A DNA stretch of 64,000 nt from Toxorhynchites rutilus septentrionalis. Taxonomy: Eukaryota > Arthropoda > Insecta > Diptera > Culicidae. The stretch is taken from NCBI RefSeq assembly GCF_029784135.1, contig NC_073746.1, positions 96,689,015 through 96,753,014 of the forward strand, written 5' to 3'. A program made the translations under genes and the position numbers. Shown in pieces: positions 1 through 14,469 of the stretch (position 1 is its first letter; every line of letters starts with the position of its first letter). The notes below the pieces were generated by a model, which ran no database searches, was not told the origin of the DNA, and was given only the letters and a program-made list of their open reading frames with translations.

Positions 1-274
1 TTACATATGATAGAGCGCTCATTTTTGTGTTATCAAAAATAGGGTGACCAAAATTGCCGATGAAATGAAAAATCTAACTTTCTTATCTTTATAGATAGAG
101 ATAAACATAGATCAACAATGTTGTAGCCCCAGTTATTTTAAACAACTTTGTACAACAAAGATAGAAAAACTTTTAAAATAATCGTTTTTACGCTTTTTTT
201 CTAAGTTGCATTAGGGTGACCATGAAAAAATGTGTTTTTTCTGCTTTAACTTTTATATTTCAAATTCTACATCA

Positions 275-646
275 AAACTGTCTTCGTACGACTTTTAGAG
301 CTTATCGATACCAACATTTTGCGGTGCAGAATTTGTCTATATCTTAATCCTACTCAAGGTTATTGATGGCTATTTACCCAAAAACTCATGATTTCAATTT
401 TAACTTACTCAAACACAAAAAAAACATAGTTCTGAAAAACACACATCATGTAGTGTAAAATATGCTCTTTCAAATGCCGCCAATAAACTTTGTTTACGTT
501 TGCCCCAGAAAGAATGACAAACAAATGAAAAGAGCATGTTTTTTGGTAAGAAATATCAATAACTTTGAGTAAAGTTGAGATATTGACAAGTTCTGCATCG
601 AAAAATATTTGTATTAGTTAGCTCTAAAAGTCTTTCGAAGACAGTT
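275..646. repeat. Foldback (imperfect inverted repeat)
   Basis: Two arms of about 100 bp are inverted copies of each other, roughly 275-375 and 541-646. The left arm starts AAACTGTCTTCG and the right arm ends CGAAGACAGTTT. An inner pair around 'gctcttt' / 'aaagagc' lies in the loop. No open frame of note. Bases 1-274 and 650-900 are AT-rich and show nothing I can name. The structure is seen directly; membership of a foldback or MITE family is inference. Confidence 0.7.
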
Positions 647-899
647 TGCATGTACGAGACTGTGGTAAAAAAAATTCTGGAGTTTTTTCATTTAATTATT
701 TTGTTTTACTTTAACGTATAAAATTGCAAAATTACAGAGACACGCACAGTCAGTGACATTTTGCGTGCGAGTACAGGAGGGTTAAAACTATGTTTTATTG
801 TCTAATACTATATTCATTTTCTAATGACTTCTTGATACATTCAACGTTGGTAGATCGCGGACTAAGATTTGAACAATTAGTCGCCCGTACTGGCCAAAA

Positions 900-2500
900 G
901 TTTGGCCAACCCACTTCTGCTCTAATTTTTATTTAAATGCATTCGAATGTGTCTTTTTTTCTACATGTGGCGTAATTTTTTCCTGAATTTTCAAGAGCAT
1001 TGCGAGACACAAAAATAATTTTCTTCATCGTCTGCATTATTGTTTCTATTTTCTTGAAATCGATTATTTTATTGTATTCGTGGTTTTCACTTGTAAGATT
1101 AAAATAAAAAAAATAATAATTATTTGGATTTTTAAAGTGTTCTTCCCATTGTTCCGAATGATCTTTCCACAAGGACTTTATTTTTTCTCACAGAGCTCTA
1201 TCGTACTGCTGACTCCTATGAATTTGGTAAACCATCTAAATCCAATGTAAAGATAATCTCATATATTTTAAGATACGAGAAAAAAAATCTTTGTTCAGCG
1301 CAATGCTCTAAATATACCGACAAATTTTAGACATATGAAAAACAAAATTTAGATAAATATTGGAGTAGTACTGGGTCTCTAATGTTAAAATAAATAAAAA
1401 ATGCCCAAAGGCCAAAAAAATATGTTTTTTTCGCGCAATCCTCTTAAAAATTCAAGAAAAAATTGCGCCACATGTGGAAAAATCCATACAAACGCATTTG
1501 AATAAAAATTAGATCAAAAGTGGGTCTCAAAGTAATATTTTTTCTTCAAAATTTCGAAATGCCTGTAAAAATATACAATTTTTTTGTACCGCGAAAAGCA
1601 CTCTAAAAATTCTGATAAAAATCACGTATACCTTAAATAGACGTAGGAAGAAATTTGAAACTAGAGTAGTACAGAATCTCAAAATCAAGAAGAAAAAAAA
1701 ATAAAATTCAATTTAAAATAAAAGTAAAAAATATTTTATTTTTTTTTTAATATTTGATTTTTTATGAAAAAATTGTTTGGAAATATTGATCGATGCACCT
1801 TAATAAGATGTACTTTCAGTATTTGTTTTCATATGCTTGTCTCAAAACTATTGAGAATGGCGCGAAAAAAACGAAAAGGTGCATTTTCCACCATAGATTC
1901 TATGTTGTACCATAGAAGAACTCAAATATATGGTACTACTGTCTAAATTTCATATTTAGTACCCTATACAATATTTTCCATGCCGCTGGTGATTTGGTTT
2001 GGGGGCGCTTAGTACTCCCTTACCCAGCCAGGCCCTTTGGAAATATAAAAAAAAACTTTTTTTGTACCGCGCAACATTGAAAAAAACCTGAAAAAATCTC
2101 ACATATCTAGAAAAGCCGTAAGAACACATTTAAATATGAATTAGAGTAGTACTGAATCTCTTAATCCCTAATAAATTTCAAGATTTCAATATTTTTTAGT
2201 ATTTAAATTTTTGATGAAATTTCATTTCTGATAATTTTTCTTGATACACCATAGTGAGATGCACATTCAGTATTTTTTTTTATTTTTATCTTGAAGCTTT
2301 TGAGGGTGGCGTGAAATGAACGAAAAAGTATGTTTTTCACTATAGATCCTATGTTAAACCACATAGGGGTTCAAATAAATCGTCGAAATTTCTTATCTAA
2401 TATCCTATATCCTATGTTCGCCATACAGCTGGTGATTTGGTTTAGGGGTACTTTTCACTCCCTTATCCGGCCCTAGGCCCTTTAAAAAAAATAAAAAAGA
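900..2500 (+). repeat. AT-rich interspersed repeat R, diverged tandem copies
   Basis: Similar blocks follow each other at about 1340-1720, 1740-2050 and 2080-2490. Each carries phrases such as 'agagtagtact', 'ccatagat.ctatgtt' and 'ctggtgatttggttt.ggg' followed by 'cccttac..gcc.ggccctt'. Reverse-complement copies lie at 47090-47400 and 48300-48600, and a partial one near 49360-49560. The segments 908-985 and 1450-1530 are also an inverted pair. Short open frames inside (for example 1764-1946) are not supported as genes. Repeat copies are seen directly; the class is unknown. Confidence 0.65.
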
Positions 2501-2654
2501 CAAAATATTAGAAATGTTTTTTGAAATATCTTGAGAATGGCTTCATTCAGAAGGAGATTGATAAAGAGCTTTTTTATTTTAAATCATATCAGGATTCATT
2601 TGAAAAGTAAAATGAAAAATTTATTAGCGTTTTATCAACCACAATCACAAAATC

Positions 2655-3047
2655 TTGGATGCAAAGAGGTTTCAAACAAATATTCGTATAATGAAAACAA
2701 AATTACTTTATTTACATTTGTTTGAAATTTTTGATTCTAGAAATCAAATAGTGCTACCAGAGCTCGAAGAAGAAAGGATATATCACACACAATTTCCCGA
2801 CAGCCAAATAATTAATAAAGTGAATGGTCAATCAGAAATATATACCGATGTTGAGGAAGATGAAGATGAAGAAAAAAGTGAATACAACCAGATAACATCA
2901 ACAAAATGCAATCCACATGGAACGACAAATAGAAAAATGAGTGATTCGATAAAATTGGTAAATCGAAACTACTCAGATTTAGCTCATTCTGTCTTTAAGA
3001 AAAATACGAGAAATTGCCATGAGAAAAGCGCTGTATCAATAGTTTAG
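2655..3047 (+). other. Unassigned open frame with acidic tract
   Basis: An open frame of 130 codons precedes the broken Tc-type transposase. It has an acidic run (EEDEDEE) near residue 70 and is otherwise rich in Asn, Lys and Ser. I recognise no domain. It could be the decayed N-terminal half of the transposase downstream, or a chance frame in AT-rich DNA. Base composition is slightly more balanced than in the flanking repeat. Confidence 0.2.
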
Positions 3048-3064
3048 TTATATTATGCCATGTT

Positions 3065-3763
3065 GTGTTGTTTTACGTGTCCATGTCAGTCGTACCATGC
3101 CGAACCGATATAAGTGTATCTCAAATTTTACGAGGTTCTGGACGTTTGGCTTACAGTAAAAAGGTGAAGAAACCTAACCTTACTTCAAGGCACGCACAGG
3201 CGAGATTGGATTTCGCGAAACAACACATGGACTGGAAGGCGGAGTGGGATGAGGTGATTTTTTCCGATGAAAAGAAATTCAATTGCTCAAGTTCAAGAAT
3301 GATCTTCGAAAAAGTCCTCAGGGGAAATTGAGCAGGAACTTTGGAGGAGGCAGTCTCATGGTATGGGCCACTCTTTCAAGAAGAGGAAAGACGCTTATAG
3401 CAACAATTGAATACAACAATTGATAGGAATTAATTTCGGAAACCTTTTTGGAGCTGCTGGACAGTTTACTGATACCGTTTACCGAAGAAGCAACGGACGA
3501 CAGCTTCATCTTCCAGCAAGATGATGCCGCCATTCACGTCACCTAGAATTCTTTGTCATGGTTTTCCGAAAGAAACCTTCAGGCTTTAAACTGACCAGCT
3601 CGTAGTGGTGGAAGACAATTTGAAACAGTTCGTGTGCTGCGGACATGTGTTAGAAATGAATGGAATACAATTCCACAAAGTATGCTGGATAATCCGATTG
3701 ATTTAATGCCAAACCGAATTTATGAAACGATTCTAAAAAATAGAAAACCAACCAAATATTGAA
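3065..3763 (+). pseudogene. Tc1/Tc3-like transposase, frameshifted
   Basis: This is a remnant of a Tc1/mariner DDE transposase, which would cut and rejoin transposon ends at TA sites. The first frame shows the usual pre-catalytic block (RHAQARLDFAKQHMDW) and the first catalytic Asp in VIFSDEKKFN near 3268. After a frameshift the sequence continues with FGGGSLMVWA and then FQQDDAAIHV, the second catalytic Asp, near 3510-3540. A C-terminal block resembling 'NSMPNRI.E.I' (SMLDNPIDLMPNRIYETI) ends before 3763. Stops, frameshifts and loss of the third acidic residue region make it non-functional. The motif order and GGGS block point to the Tc3 or Topi side of the superfamily; the subfamily is inference. 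Clear terminal repeats were not found. Confidence 0.8.
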
Positions 3764-3956
3764 TTTATCAGTTCCTCGTTTTAATATAATTTTAAGAATA
3801 AAATATGAGGCGCGCTTATAAGAATTTCAACTCCGAAAATCATTTAAAATAACTGTTGACAATTGGACTGAGACATATTTTATATTTGACGAATTTCATG
3901 CCAACTCGTCTTAAAGGGCGAACACGAAATTATTGCGACACGTTCAACAGTGAACC

Positions 3957-4182
3957 AAAAAATTCTTTGACAATTTTTAATGAAAACCAAAATAATTTCC
4001 TACATTCCATTCTTTGACTAAAATTTTGTAGGTCTGATAGATTTTTTTTTTAATTTTGAGTTTCTCAATTTTTTTTCGGAAAATCTTAACTTAAAAACTA
4101 TAAGATCTACAAAAAGTTGGTCAGAGAATGAAACGTAGGAAATTACTTAGGTTTTCATTAAAGATTATCGAAGAATTTTTTG
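3957..4182. repeat. Imperfect palindrome (hairpin DNA)
   Basis: The arm beginning 'aattctttgacaatttttaa' near 3960 is repeated in inverse near 4100-4182, around a short T-rich loop at 4045-4080. Arms are about 85 bp with scattered mismatches. It adjoins repeat X. The preceding segment 3800-3925 and the segment 5520-5620 share inverted similarity (GAGTTGGCATGAAA and its complement). Confidence 0.65.
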
Positions 4183-4654
4183 AAAAAAAATTTCATTGAA
4201 AAAAAAAATTTCGGTAATTAAAATTCACTTTTCTCGAAAACATATGCTTTTAAAATTCTAAAAAAAAAAATTTAAACAGCAATTAAAATTTCCAACAAGT
4301 TTTCCATACATCGGACGATGGGCACATTTACATGGAAACAGTTGTTCGAACAACAATTTTTTTCTTTTTTTTTTTCTTTGAAAAAATAGTATTAATGTTT
4401 AATTTGTAACATTTTTATGTATAAATTATCGCAATTTACATGCTCTACTAACTTTTCTCTATTTGGAAACATGTCAAGAACATGTCAAACGCAAGAATTT
4501 ACACACAAAAATGTTACGAGCAAAACATTATTTTTTTCAGGAGTCTTCACACAAAAATGACTTATATTCCAAAAACTAAAACAAAATAGAAAGTTGATGT
4601 CTTCGAAAAAAGTTTATATTTTAACAAGATCTAAAACTTTGTCGAATACAGTAC

Positions 4655-4719
4655 AGGTAAACTTCGATATAACGTACATTTCACTTTCAAAATTGTACGT
4701 TATATCGAAGCATAATAGA
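4655..4719. repeat. Pogo-like transposon terminus with internal palindrome
   Basis: After a TA dinucleotide the sequence reads CAGGTAAACTTCGATATAAC and is followed, after a 17-nt spacer, by its near inverse (GTACGTTATATCGAAG). This layout (TA, CAGG, then a short palindrome) matches the termini at 12576 and 33228. It lies in the part of repeat X absent from the other copy. Assignment to the pogo/Tigger group is inference from the CAG end and TA target. Confidence 0.4.
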
Positions 4720-5089
4720 GTACTCACAAACGTAGTCTATCATACATTACTGTGTTGCTGTTTTAGTAAAGATAATGAATAACTTCAATCAGAAGACGAA
4801 GCCAGCCTTTCTCATGATGTTTCCCTTCGTACTGTTGATTAAAGTTTGATTCATTTAGAATTCCGAATCACAACACCAGCTGTATTTCGGGATTGATTGA
4901 ATGTGTAAAACATGCATCACAATACAGATAATTAATTGTTATATCTGAAAAAAAAATTCCTTAAGTTTTTCCTTTAAGTTGTATTTTTTTAAATGAAAAC
5001 ATGAAAAAGTTGTTGTTCGATAAACTTTTTCCCTGTAAAAGAGCCCATCTTTTGATGTATCTACGACTTGTTGGAAATTGTAAGGGCTA

Positions 5090-5209
<120 letters not shown>

Positions 5210-5768
5210 AAAAAAAATTAAAAATACATTTGTGAGAAAAATCAATTTACATTTTTTAAATAACTTTTTTGCCAGCAAATTTTTTTTAAAAAAGTTTTTG
5301 GTATTTTTTTGTAAAATTTTAAATAATTTCCTATATTTCATCCTTAGAAAAGAAATTCGTACGTATGAACGTTTTTATGTTATAAATTTTTGTAAAAAAT
5401 TAAGAAAAAAAAATTGGCCTTTTTCCAAAAAGTAGTTCAAGTATGCAAAGTTGCTTAAATGACCCATGTCTTTACACCTACAACGTTTCACTGCTATCTG
5501 AAATGGTGCTGCCAACGGCCAGTCGAGTTGGCATGAAACTCGTCATTTTAAAATCTAATTTATGGCACCCAAACAGTTGAAATATATGGGTGCGCTTACA
5601 GGAATTCCACGCACTGTATATCACGTTTCCGTTATATCATGCGACAGTTTTTCTTATGGTTATGTAATCGAGACGTCACTGTAATAGAACATTTAACCGA
5701 CCTAGTTAATTTTACGAATTTTACTTCTCAGGTTACTTAGAGATATTTTCAACCGCATGTTGTGACAC

Positions 5769-7076
5769 CAGTGTTTGGATTTCGATCAAAAACAAATGAT
5801 ACACAATGTGTCATGCAAGTAAACTCTCACGAACATATAACCAAATATGAGAGGATCATTCAGATACTTGTATGAATGTCAGCAATCACTTTTGTAACAT
5901 TTAGTGATTAAACTAAAGGTAATATTATATTATCAGGCACGTAGTGTAACCGGCACGGCACGTTTCATGCAAGACACATATTATTGCATGTGTTTCAAAT
6001 GTGTATGCGTATACATAGCGGAACGGCTCCGAACATACACAGCACGTTTCAGACAAATGCATGAAGGATTTCTCGAAAAGAATATTTTGCCGGTGCCGGG
6101 CACGAACTACACGGGCGAGTAGCACCATACATACAAATCAAACGTCGAAGTTCGTGGTATGGGTGCGTTCGTCGCTCTTCGGTACGACATCGGTTCAATC
6201 ACCAGTAGCATTTCTCCGCTCCGTCCGCACTGCCGGTCCGTACAGAGAAGTTGCTATGTCTGATGATATGAATACATCATGTATTTGTCTGCCGGTGTCG
6301 GTACGTGCCGTTTACGCTACGTGCTGGATAATATAAAACGGCCTTAAGAGAGGAACGAAGACTGTTGTTTGCATATTCGAGTTGTATCAAACATGGCACA
6401 CTATTTTCGAAGCCTGCATACAAGTTTGAACCGCATATATCGTCTCATTTTACTATAGCGAAACCCACTGCACAGACAAGTGTAAAGCAATAAATGATAC
6501 AAGAAAAATTACGTCATCATTACGTCACCATTTGCGGAGAGCATCGAATGGGAAAAGAGATAAAACGCGAGAGTTTTTGCTTCTCACTGGAGCGGTGTTG
6601 CTAGTAAAACTATGCGGTCTATATGAATATACACATTTCAAGGGATAGCGGCGTTAAAAATGGAAAATATAATCTGACTACCCTTCCCTTAGCCTCTATC
6701 GAGCTAAATAATCATATAGTTTGCACTCTCTGAGACTTAAAAATCAGGATCTGCTACATTAGCTGAATATGAATCTTTCGCTTTGCGTTGTCCGTACGAT
6801 CCTGCTGTTTCATGATGCATGGAGAGGTCGGTATGCATATGTTAGAGGCAAAGAAGAAAATAAGCTTTCTGCACTGAAAGCGTATATGATAGCTTTGCTT
6901 GCATGCTGGTGTGCAATGAAGTGCGAGCCGATGCAGAGTTGTCTCGTTCTCTTTTGTGTCGTGATTTGCAGCACATAACAATAATAGAATACCGCTGGGG
7001 GAAATGTTTCCTGAAAGATCATATTTGAACGAACGAAAGCGATTTTTTCAATGAGTGGATCATTTGGCAAACACTG
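5769..7076 (-). mobile_element. hAT-type non-autonomous element, copy 1
   Basis: The element begins CAGTGTTTGG and ends CAAACACTG, giving short terminal inverted repeats. It is flanked by a perfect 8-bp duplication TGTGACAC (5761-5768 and 7077-7084), the hallmark of hAT transposition. Its inverse is found at 19169-20045. After removing the 428-bp MITE at 5917-6344 and its 3-bp duplication, both copies are 877 bp long. No transposase is encoded. A frame conserved in both copies (minus strand, 6810-7070 here) overlaps other open frames and is probably not a gene. Confidence 0.92.
5917..6344. mobile_element. PIF/Harbinger-like MITE nested in hAT element
   Basis: The related hAT copy at 19169-20045 preserves the empty site: its inverse reads 'aaactaagagagg', whereas here the two halves are separated by 428 bp with TAA repeated on both sides (5914-5916 and 6345-6347). 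The ends are AGGTAATATTATATTATC and the inverse of AGGCCGTTTTATATTATCC. Subterminal GC-rich arms (GGCACGTAGTGTAACCGGC and a near inverse at the other end) extend the inverted repeat. A 3-bp TWA duplication is typical of PIF/Harbinger. Open frames inside are short and not credible. Confidence 0.85.
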
Positions 7077-7084
7077 TGTGACAC

Positions 7085-9352
7085 ATATAATTATATCGAT
7101 AGTTAGTGTTTACATAATCACATCACTTACCTCAGTGAATTTTAATTCTTACCTCTCCCCACTAACAACTATCCTTTCCATAATAATCGCTAGGAAACCA
7201 CGCTATAGAGGTTACCTTTCTAGCCGCGATTTTCTTACTAACATTCCTTCCCTCCTCTCTGGTGACTGTTAGAACGTGGCCAGCGTCATGATTGACTATC
7301 TAAAGTTCGAATCACCGAAACTTGCACAATGAAAATGATTTGTTATTCCCAAGCGTCATTCTATGTGTTCTATGTGCAATTTCGCTGGTCCGGCTCAATA
7401 AGGGAATCGTCGAAGTGTGCAGTCCACCCAAGCTCAAGCTCAATGTGATTGACACATGTTTCGAGTGCAAAAAAAACCTTTCTCTGAAAAAGGTCATCAG
7501 CGAAAAAACTTGACACCGATCACTAAACGATCACCAAACATATAACATTTTCGGTCAAAAACAGTCATATCTTCAGTTATGTTCTACACATGTTTAAAAA
7601 GTCTGTAAGTCTTTAAGTAAGCCTATGTTTTAAAGTGCGAATACCAAGGCAGAAAAAGGGTAAAGTACAATTTTTGGAATTGGTTGTGTCATGAGTTATT
7701 GTATGAGGGCTAAGTAAGTTTTCGTTGATTGATTCCAAGATTTTACTCACAGAATGCAGAAAAACCCATGTAGTCGATGTTAATAGTAACATCGAAATTG
7801 AAGGATAAGATCGTCTTTTGTTAATAATGTGCTAGTTTTGATAGAGCTTTTTCGAGTACACGATACCCTGAAGATTCTGGTCCGTTATCTCCAACAAAAC
7901 TCCCGAAATTTAAATTACAGTTCATGCCCAGCCCAAAATCAACATGTTCCATCCGCAGGAGGCCCATTCTGGATCTTGATAGGTACCGTCGCAGGCAAAC
8001 AACGCTACCAAAGCGTAACCCGGTAGCCTGATGGCAGCCGTCGAACAATCCCACGCTCTAAAATTTTACTCCCCATTTTCATAATCCGATTCGCATGTTA
8101 TTGTCGATTCCTTCTCTCGATCTTCATCCGATATATTTCCGCGAGTATCGAAGCAAAACGGCTGCGGCTGCGCTGGGGTGAGGGTGACCGCTTCGAATCG
8201 AAGAAGGTGCTACTGTGCATTTGCATTTTTGTTTCCTTCGCCGAGTGCATTAATTTATTTATTATTGGCACCCTCCCGTCGATCCCGTTCCGGTGTTACC
8301 TTCCTTCCGCGTTTCGAGAATGCAAGACCACAGCGAGTCAACAAGACGTCTGCAACGTCTGAGCGGATTAAGCGAGCGCGTTTCAATGAGCAGCATCAAT
8401 ATGCAGTGCCTATGACTGCGGGAAGTTTTTTTTTCTGTATCCCTGTCCTTCTTGCGGAATGCATTGAATGTGGAGAACTGCTCAGTTGTTTGTCGGACGC
8501 GCTAAGTCGGAAGGGTGGCAAATTATGCAGGATAAATGAAATTAAAAGAAAAACCATCAGATGATAACATCTTCTCAGCTGTCGTGCTGACTAACCTAAA
8601 AGGGCAAACAAAGGGAAGATTCTGAGAAATTAAGATTGAAACGATGAATGCATTGGCCGCTGTTTTCCCCCTCCACATTTTAGTCCCGCTGGAAGACAAA
8701 CCGCAAGCAAAACTAATCTGCATTTTAATCAATATTCAAATTGTTCTGCTTCGTTCTCCTTTCCATTCGGCTTGAGTTTTCATTCTCACTTATTAATTGA
8801 CGTTTAAATTGGAATAAATTAAAAGTTATGTTTTCATTATGGCAGATCAGGTTGCTGGGCTTGTTTGGCGCCTGGTAGCAGCGCAGTCCATAAGGTGGGT
8901 GGCATTGGGTTGTAACATTGGGTTGTAAAAACAACGATTGTATGTACATGGGTAAAACGAAACTTAAATTAAATATTCGTTCGAGTGCAGAAAACAAAGC
9001 AGATATGAAATTATAACTGTTCGTTCCGGGAATGTCTATTCAAGGTCGCTTATCTAAATAGCCGGAGGAGCAGCAGGACAAGTCTTTACACCTATATTAC
9101 GTCCCTGTTCGTCTATGATGGCAATACTAGCGCTTCCTACGCTATCTATTCTGTTTTTGGTAATCTCGTGGATTGCAGTACGGTTCACAGAACAACATTT
9201 GGAACTGATAGCGCTTGAGGGGGAAAATTTAATATACTAACCGAAAAGAATGAAGGCTAATCTTTTTAACCTGCCGTAACTATTTTGTGATGTTATTTAT
9301 GCTTCGTTAAAATTTAATATGGCGGTAGCACAATTGTTCTGAATTATACTAC
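7085..9352. other. No recognisable gene; 8150-8560 GC-richer
   Basis: I see no known element or gene here. 8150-8560 is GC-richer than its surroundings and holds an open frame of 128 codons (8178-8564, plus strand) with no recognisable domain; it could be untranslated or intronic host DNA. Other frames are short. The sequence has few internal repeats and may be single-copy. Confidence 0.4.
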
Positions 9353-11412
<2,060 letters not shown>

Positions 11413-11649
11413 TTATATTATCAATAAAATGTTAATCTATGAAATCATAGGACGCGTTGTAGTTCATAGCTGACACATGAAATTCCACAAGAAGTTGTTT
11501 TTTTTTTAAAAAACTTAAAAAAAATATTTTTTTTTCTTTTAAATTTAGCCCCCCCATACCCAATTTTCAGTCGTGATTTTCGTATAAATAATATCCGATA
11601 GTTCAACCGTCGTTCGTTTATTGATGTTGTTGTTCTGCAATCCATTCGA

Positions 11650-12156
11650 CTCAAGCCCAATCGAGTTGTGCAGGGAACACATTTCGGTGGGAACAAAAGT
11701 TCCCCCTACATTCATGTATTCGCAATGCTGATTTCCCCCAGGCAGCTTGGTTTTGATGTCTCTGTTAGGGAATACATTTCGGTAGAAACAAAAGCTCCCC
11801 CTTCTTTCATGTATTTGCAATGTCGATTTCCCCCAGGATACTTGGTTTTGATATCTCTGTTAAGGACCCGCCGCATGTGTCGTCAATTTCGACCAACCAG
11901 AAGTGGGTATTCCCGTTAGGAAAGGGGTTGGGATTTTTCAATTGTTCGATAGTTAGTTTCATGACATATATTATTTTCTTTGATATAAAAAAATGTTATG
12001 GAGTGCCGAAATCGATTGACGCAAAATTTCATCAATCCATCGTGAAATGAGCAATAGGCGTTTGAAATTGGACAATTTTCACGATGTGCTCTATTTTCGA
12101 TTTTTAATTTGTACCCTAATATGTTCCCGAAAAACGTAATCCTACGTCAAAAAATT
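11650..12156 (-). repeat. H-unit fragment: start motif plus two minisatellite units
   Basis: Read on the minus strand, it starts after a T-run with GACGTAGGATTACG (around 12141-12156). About 280 bp follow, containing 'gggtacaaatt' and 'aacaattgaaaaatc', and then units of about 95 bp: 'ttccctaacagagacatc', 'aaaaccaag', 'ctgggggaaatc.gcattg', 'acatgaa.gtaggggga'. The same order occurs on the plus strand at 62001-62460. The fragment lacks the hairpin end. 11413-11649 holds nothing recognisable. Confidence 0.75.
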
Positions 12157-12573
12157 CGAAGGCGGGAGATGTTTCTAGGTATAAAAGTTTTCAATCTTAA
12201 ATTCAATTTATGAGTAAGTTTTTTAACAGTATATTTTAAATGCTATTTTTTTCTAAATAGTTCGTTGAATTTCCATCAATGCATCTCTTAAATGAATGCT
12301 TTTTAGTTACAAAAACACAGCGAATCATATTTATTAGTACTCCTTATAACTATTTTGCGTGTTGTTTTTTTTTTATTCGAATAGAATTTCGTTAGAAGTA
12401 TCGTGCATCTATAGAGTGGCTCATATTTATTGATTTTTTTCAATTTATGTTTCTGAGAGATATGAACTGACAGAAGAGAGTGAATGGTATGGACGGCTGC
12501 ACTTAGGCCAATCAGTCGATTCGGGACAATTTTTCGGGTTACACCTCATTTCATGTGCTCGCCTTAATAATAA
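12157..12573. other. AT-rich spacer; 12190-12320 repeated at 22550-22665
   Basis: The stretch 'ttaacagtatattttaaatg' to 'ttctaaatagttcg' is similar, in the same orientation, to 22590-22640. No gene is apparent. Confidence 0.45.
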
Positions 12574-12952
12574 TACAGGTCGGACTCGATTATCCGGAGA
12601 CTGGATTATCCGGGATTCGATTATCCGGAATTTTAGACTCGATTTCCGGAGTATTTTATTTTTGATTTTCGGAAATTTTGAATAATTTGTATAATAATTC
12701 TATATTGAATAGCTAATATGAGTATCAAATGAAAGGGCTTGACTAGTAGAACACTGTTATTTATGAAAAATGCCCAAAACTGTATCAAAAGAAAGTTCTC
12801 GACTAGTAGCACATAGCAGATAATGAAAAATCCAATTTCAACATGGCCGCAGTCCCCAAACAACTAATTACTTGTTGAATGGTTTCATTCAGCTTGACCT
12901 GTTTCCCACATCAATAGAAAATTGACCCCGTTCCTGTTGAATGATTGATCTG

Positions 12953-13316
12953 ATTTTTTTTTTATCCAAAATATATATTTTTATTAAGGCTCATATGGCG
13001 TCAGCCTAACGGGGCCGGGAGTTCAATATTTCGACAATGTTTGCTTACAACTATGTTAGTAATATGTAACCGATTACTCGCGGTTGGCTCGAGGTTAGTA
13101 TTACAAGTGTTCTCATAATTGGTATGTTGCAGTCTTCGATGCTCTGTACGTGTGCCCGACACGGGATACTTCCTATTGGGATGCAGCTGACCATTAATCA
13201 GTAACGCCCCCCTAGTCTGTACCCCATATCTAGCGTGGTGCGTCTTTCTCGACTCGAGGAATGCAGGATAGAATGGTCACTAGCCGGCGCAATCATCAGC
13301 TCGTGTTGAATTGTCA
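12953..13316 (-). mobile_element. Poly(A) retroposon fragment F1, inverse
   Basis: Copy B of the composite has uninterrupted 'gattgatctgaaatttgg' here, so this segment is an insertion. In inverse orientation it contains 'gccggctagtgaccattct', 'tcctcgagtcgagaaagacg', 'gagtaatcggttaca' and 'gcctta(a)taaaaatatatat', ending in an A-run next to a polyadenylation-like AATAAA. Relatives are at 13619-13793, 32690-32910, 34923-35340 and 55275-55548. It is a SINE or the 3' end of a LINE; no coding sequence. Confidence 0.75.
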
Positions 13317-13618
13317 TAAAAAAATTTGGAAAATACATTTAATTCTACTGTCATTATAAAACTGCGTATTCCATTATCTTGAAAAATTCGATTTGGCCGC
13401 CGCAAAAAAATGGCTGAATGGCTTGATTTGGAGAATACACTGCACTATGAACAACATAAATTCGCAAAGGTCGCCGCCACAAAATGGTCGACGATGTATT
13501 TTTTGCAATCTCCTCAATATTGGTATCAAATGAAATGATTTGACTAATAGAATACAGTACAGGTCGGACTCGATTATATACAGACTCGATTATATGTGAT
13601 TCGATTATATACAATTTT

Positions 13619-13793
13619 TTTTTTTTATCCAAATCGTTTATTTTTACAGACTCAGTTACATAGGTTTAAAGGAGCCGAACTCCTTACTGTATTGTTACTA
13701 GTATATATATACATTTTTCCTTAATTCTAATGTTAATAATATAGGAAACCGATTACTCGCGGTCAACTCGAGTTTAGAAGGGTGACATATTTA
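13619..13793 (-). mobile_element. 5'-truncated poly(A) retroposon F1 with target duplication
   Basis: The insert is flanked by TATATACAATTTT on both sides (13606-13618 and 13794-13806), and the uninterrupted site is seen in inverse in copy B near 34025-34045. The insert's inverse ends '...taaacgatttggataaaaaa'. Variable 5' truncation, an A-tail and a 13-bp duplication are standard signs of target-primed reverse transcription. Confidence 0.85.
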
Positions 13794-14469
13794 TATATAC
13801 AATTTTGGTCTCGATTATATTCAGTTCGGAATTTTTTTTTTTTTATATTTCAAATATGGCTTATTTCATGAAGAAATGTAACCTTTCAACGTTAAGGTGA
13901 AGTTTAAATGGCTATTACATGTACAGTGGGGTAAAAATCGTTATTTTTGAAGATTTGCTTGAATTTTCACCAGGAATTATTTATATCGATATTGCAGCCA
14001 AATTAAGAAAGATAAAAGTTGTTCGTCAAAGAACAAATTGTGGAGCGGTTAAAGAACTTCATTTTAATTGCTAGAAACAATCTAGTTTAATATAAATTTT
14101 AAGAATAAAATTAATAATAACACATTAAAAATTATTAACTTTTAAGTTTTTCACTTCCAAAATGTTATTAAAATCCACTAATTTAGTTGTACCACTACTA
14201 TATACTGTACTAAATGTTCTGATCTCTCAAATGAAAGCATCAGAATCATCTTCCGTAGCGTACTTTTTGATGTAGAGCCAGTTTGAAGCAACAGAGTCCA
14301 AAACAAAAATAAAAGTTCTGTAACTCTGTCATTGTTGAAATTCGAACATATGCGTAGGAGGACTTTTTTTTTCATCAAATATGATCGTCTATCACCTCCT
14401 GAGAGAATCTGGATAAATTAATTTTTTTCATGTGAGAAAGGTGTTTTTGAATTTAATGGGATTTTGCAT

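Larger units (their letters stand above)
12576..14460 (+). mobile_element. Pogo-like composite element, copy A (right end lost)
   Basis: Directly after TA (12574-12575) the end reads CAGGTCGGACTCGATTATCC, followed by further 'GATTATCCGGA' repeats. The interior to about 14455 is the inverse of 33378-36661 apart from later insertions. An internal CAGGTCGGACTCGATTATAT terminus at 13560 follows 'aatacagTA', at the same point as in copy B (34080). Beyond 'gagaaaggtgttttt' the copies diverge and no closing terminus is found here. No transposase frame remains; frames such as 12633-12863 are not credible genes. Confidence 0.75.

Noticed and set aside
8178..8564. 128-codon open frame
   Set aside because: No domain, overlapping frames, and no promoter or splice context strong enough to call a gene.
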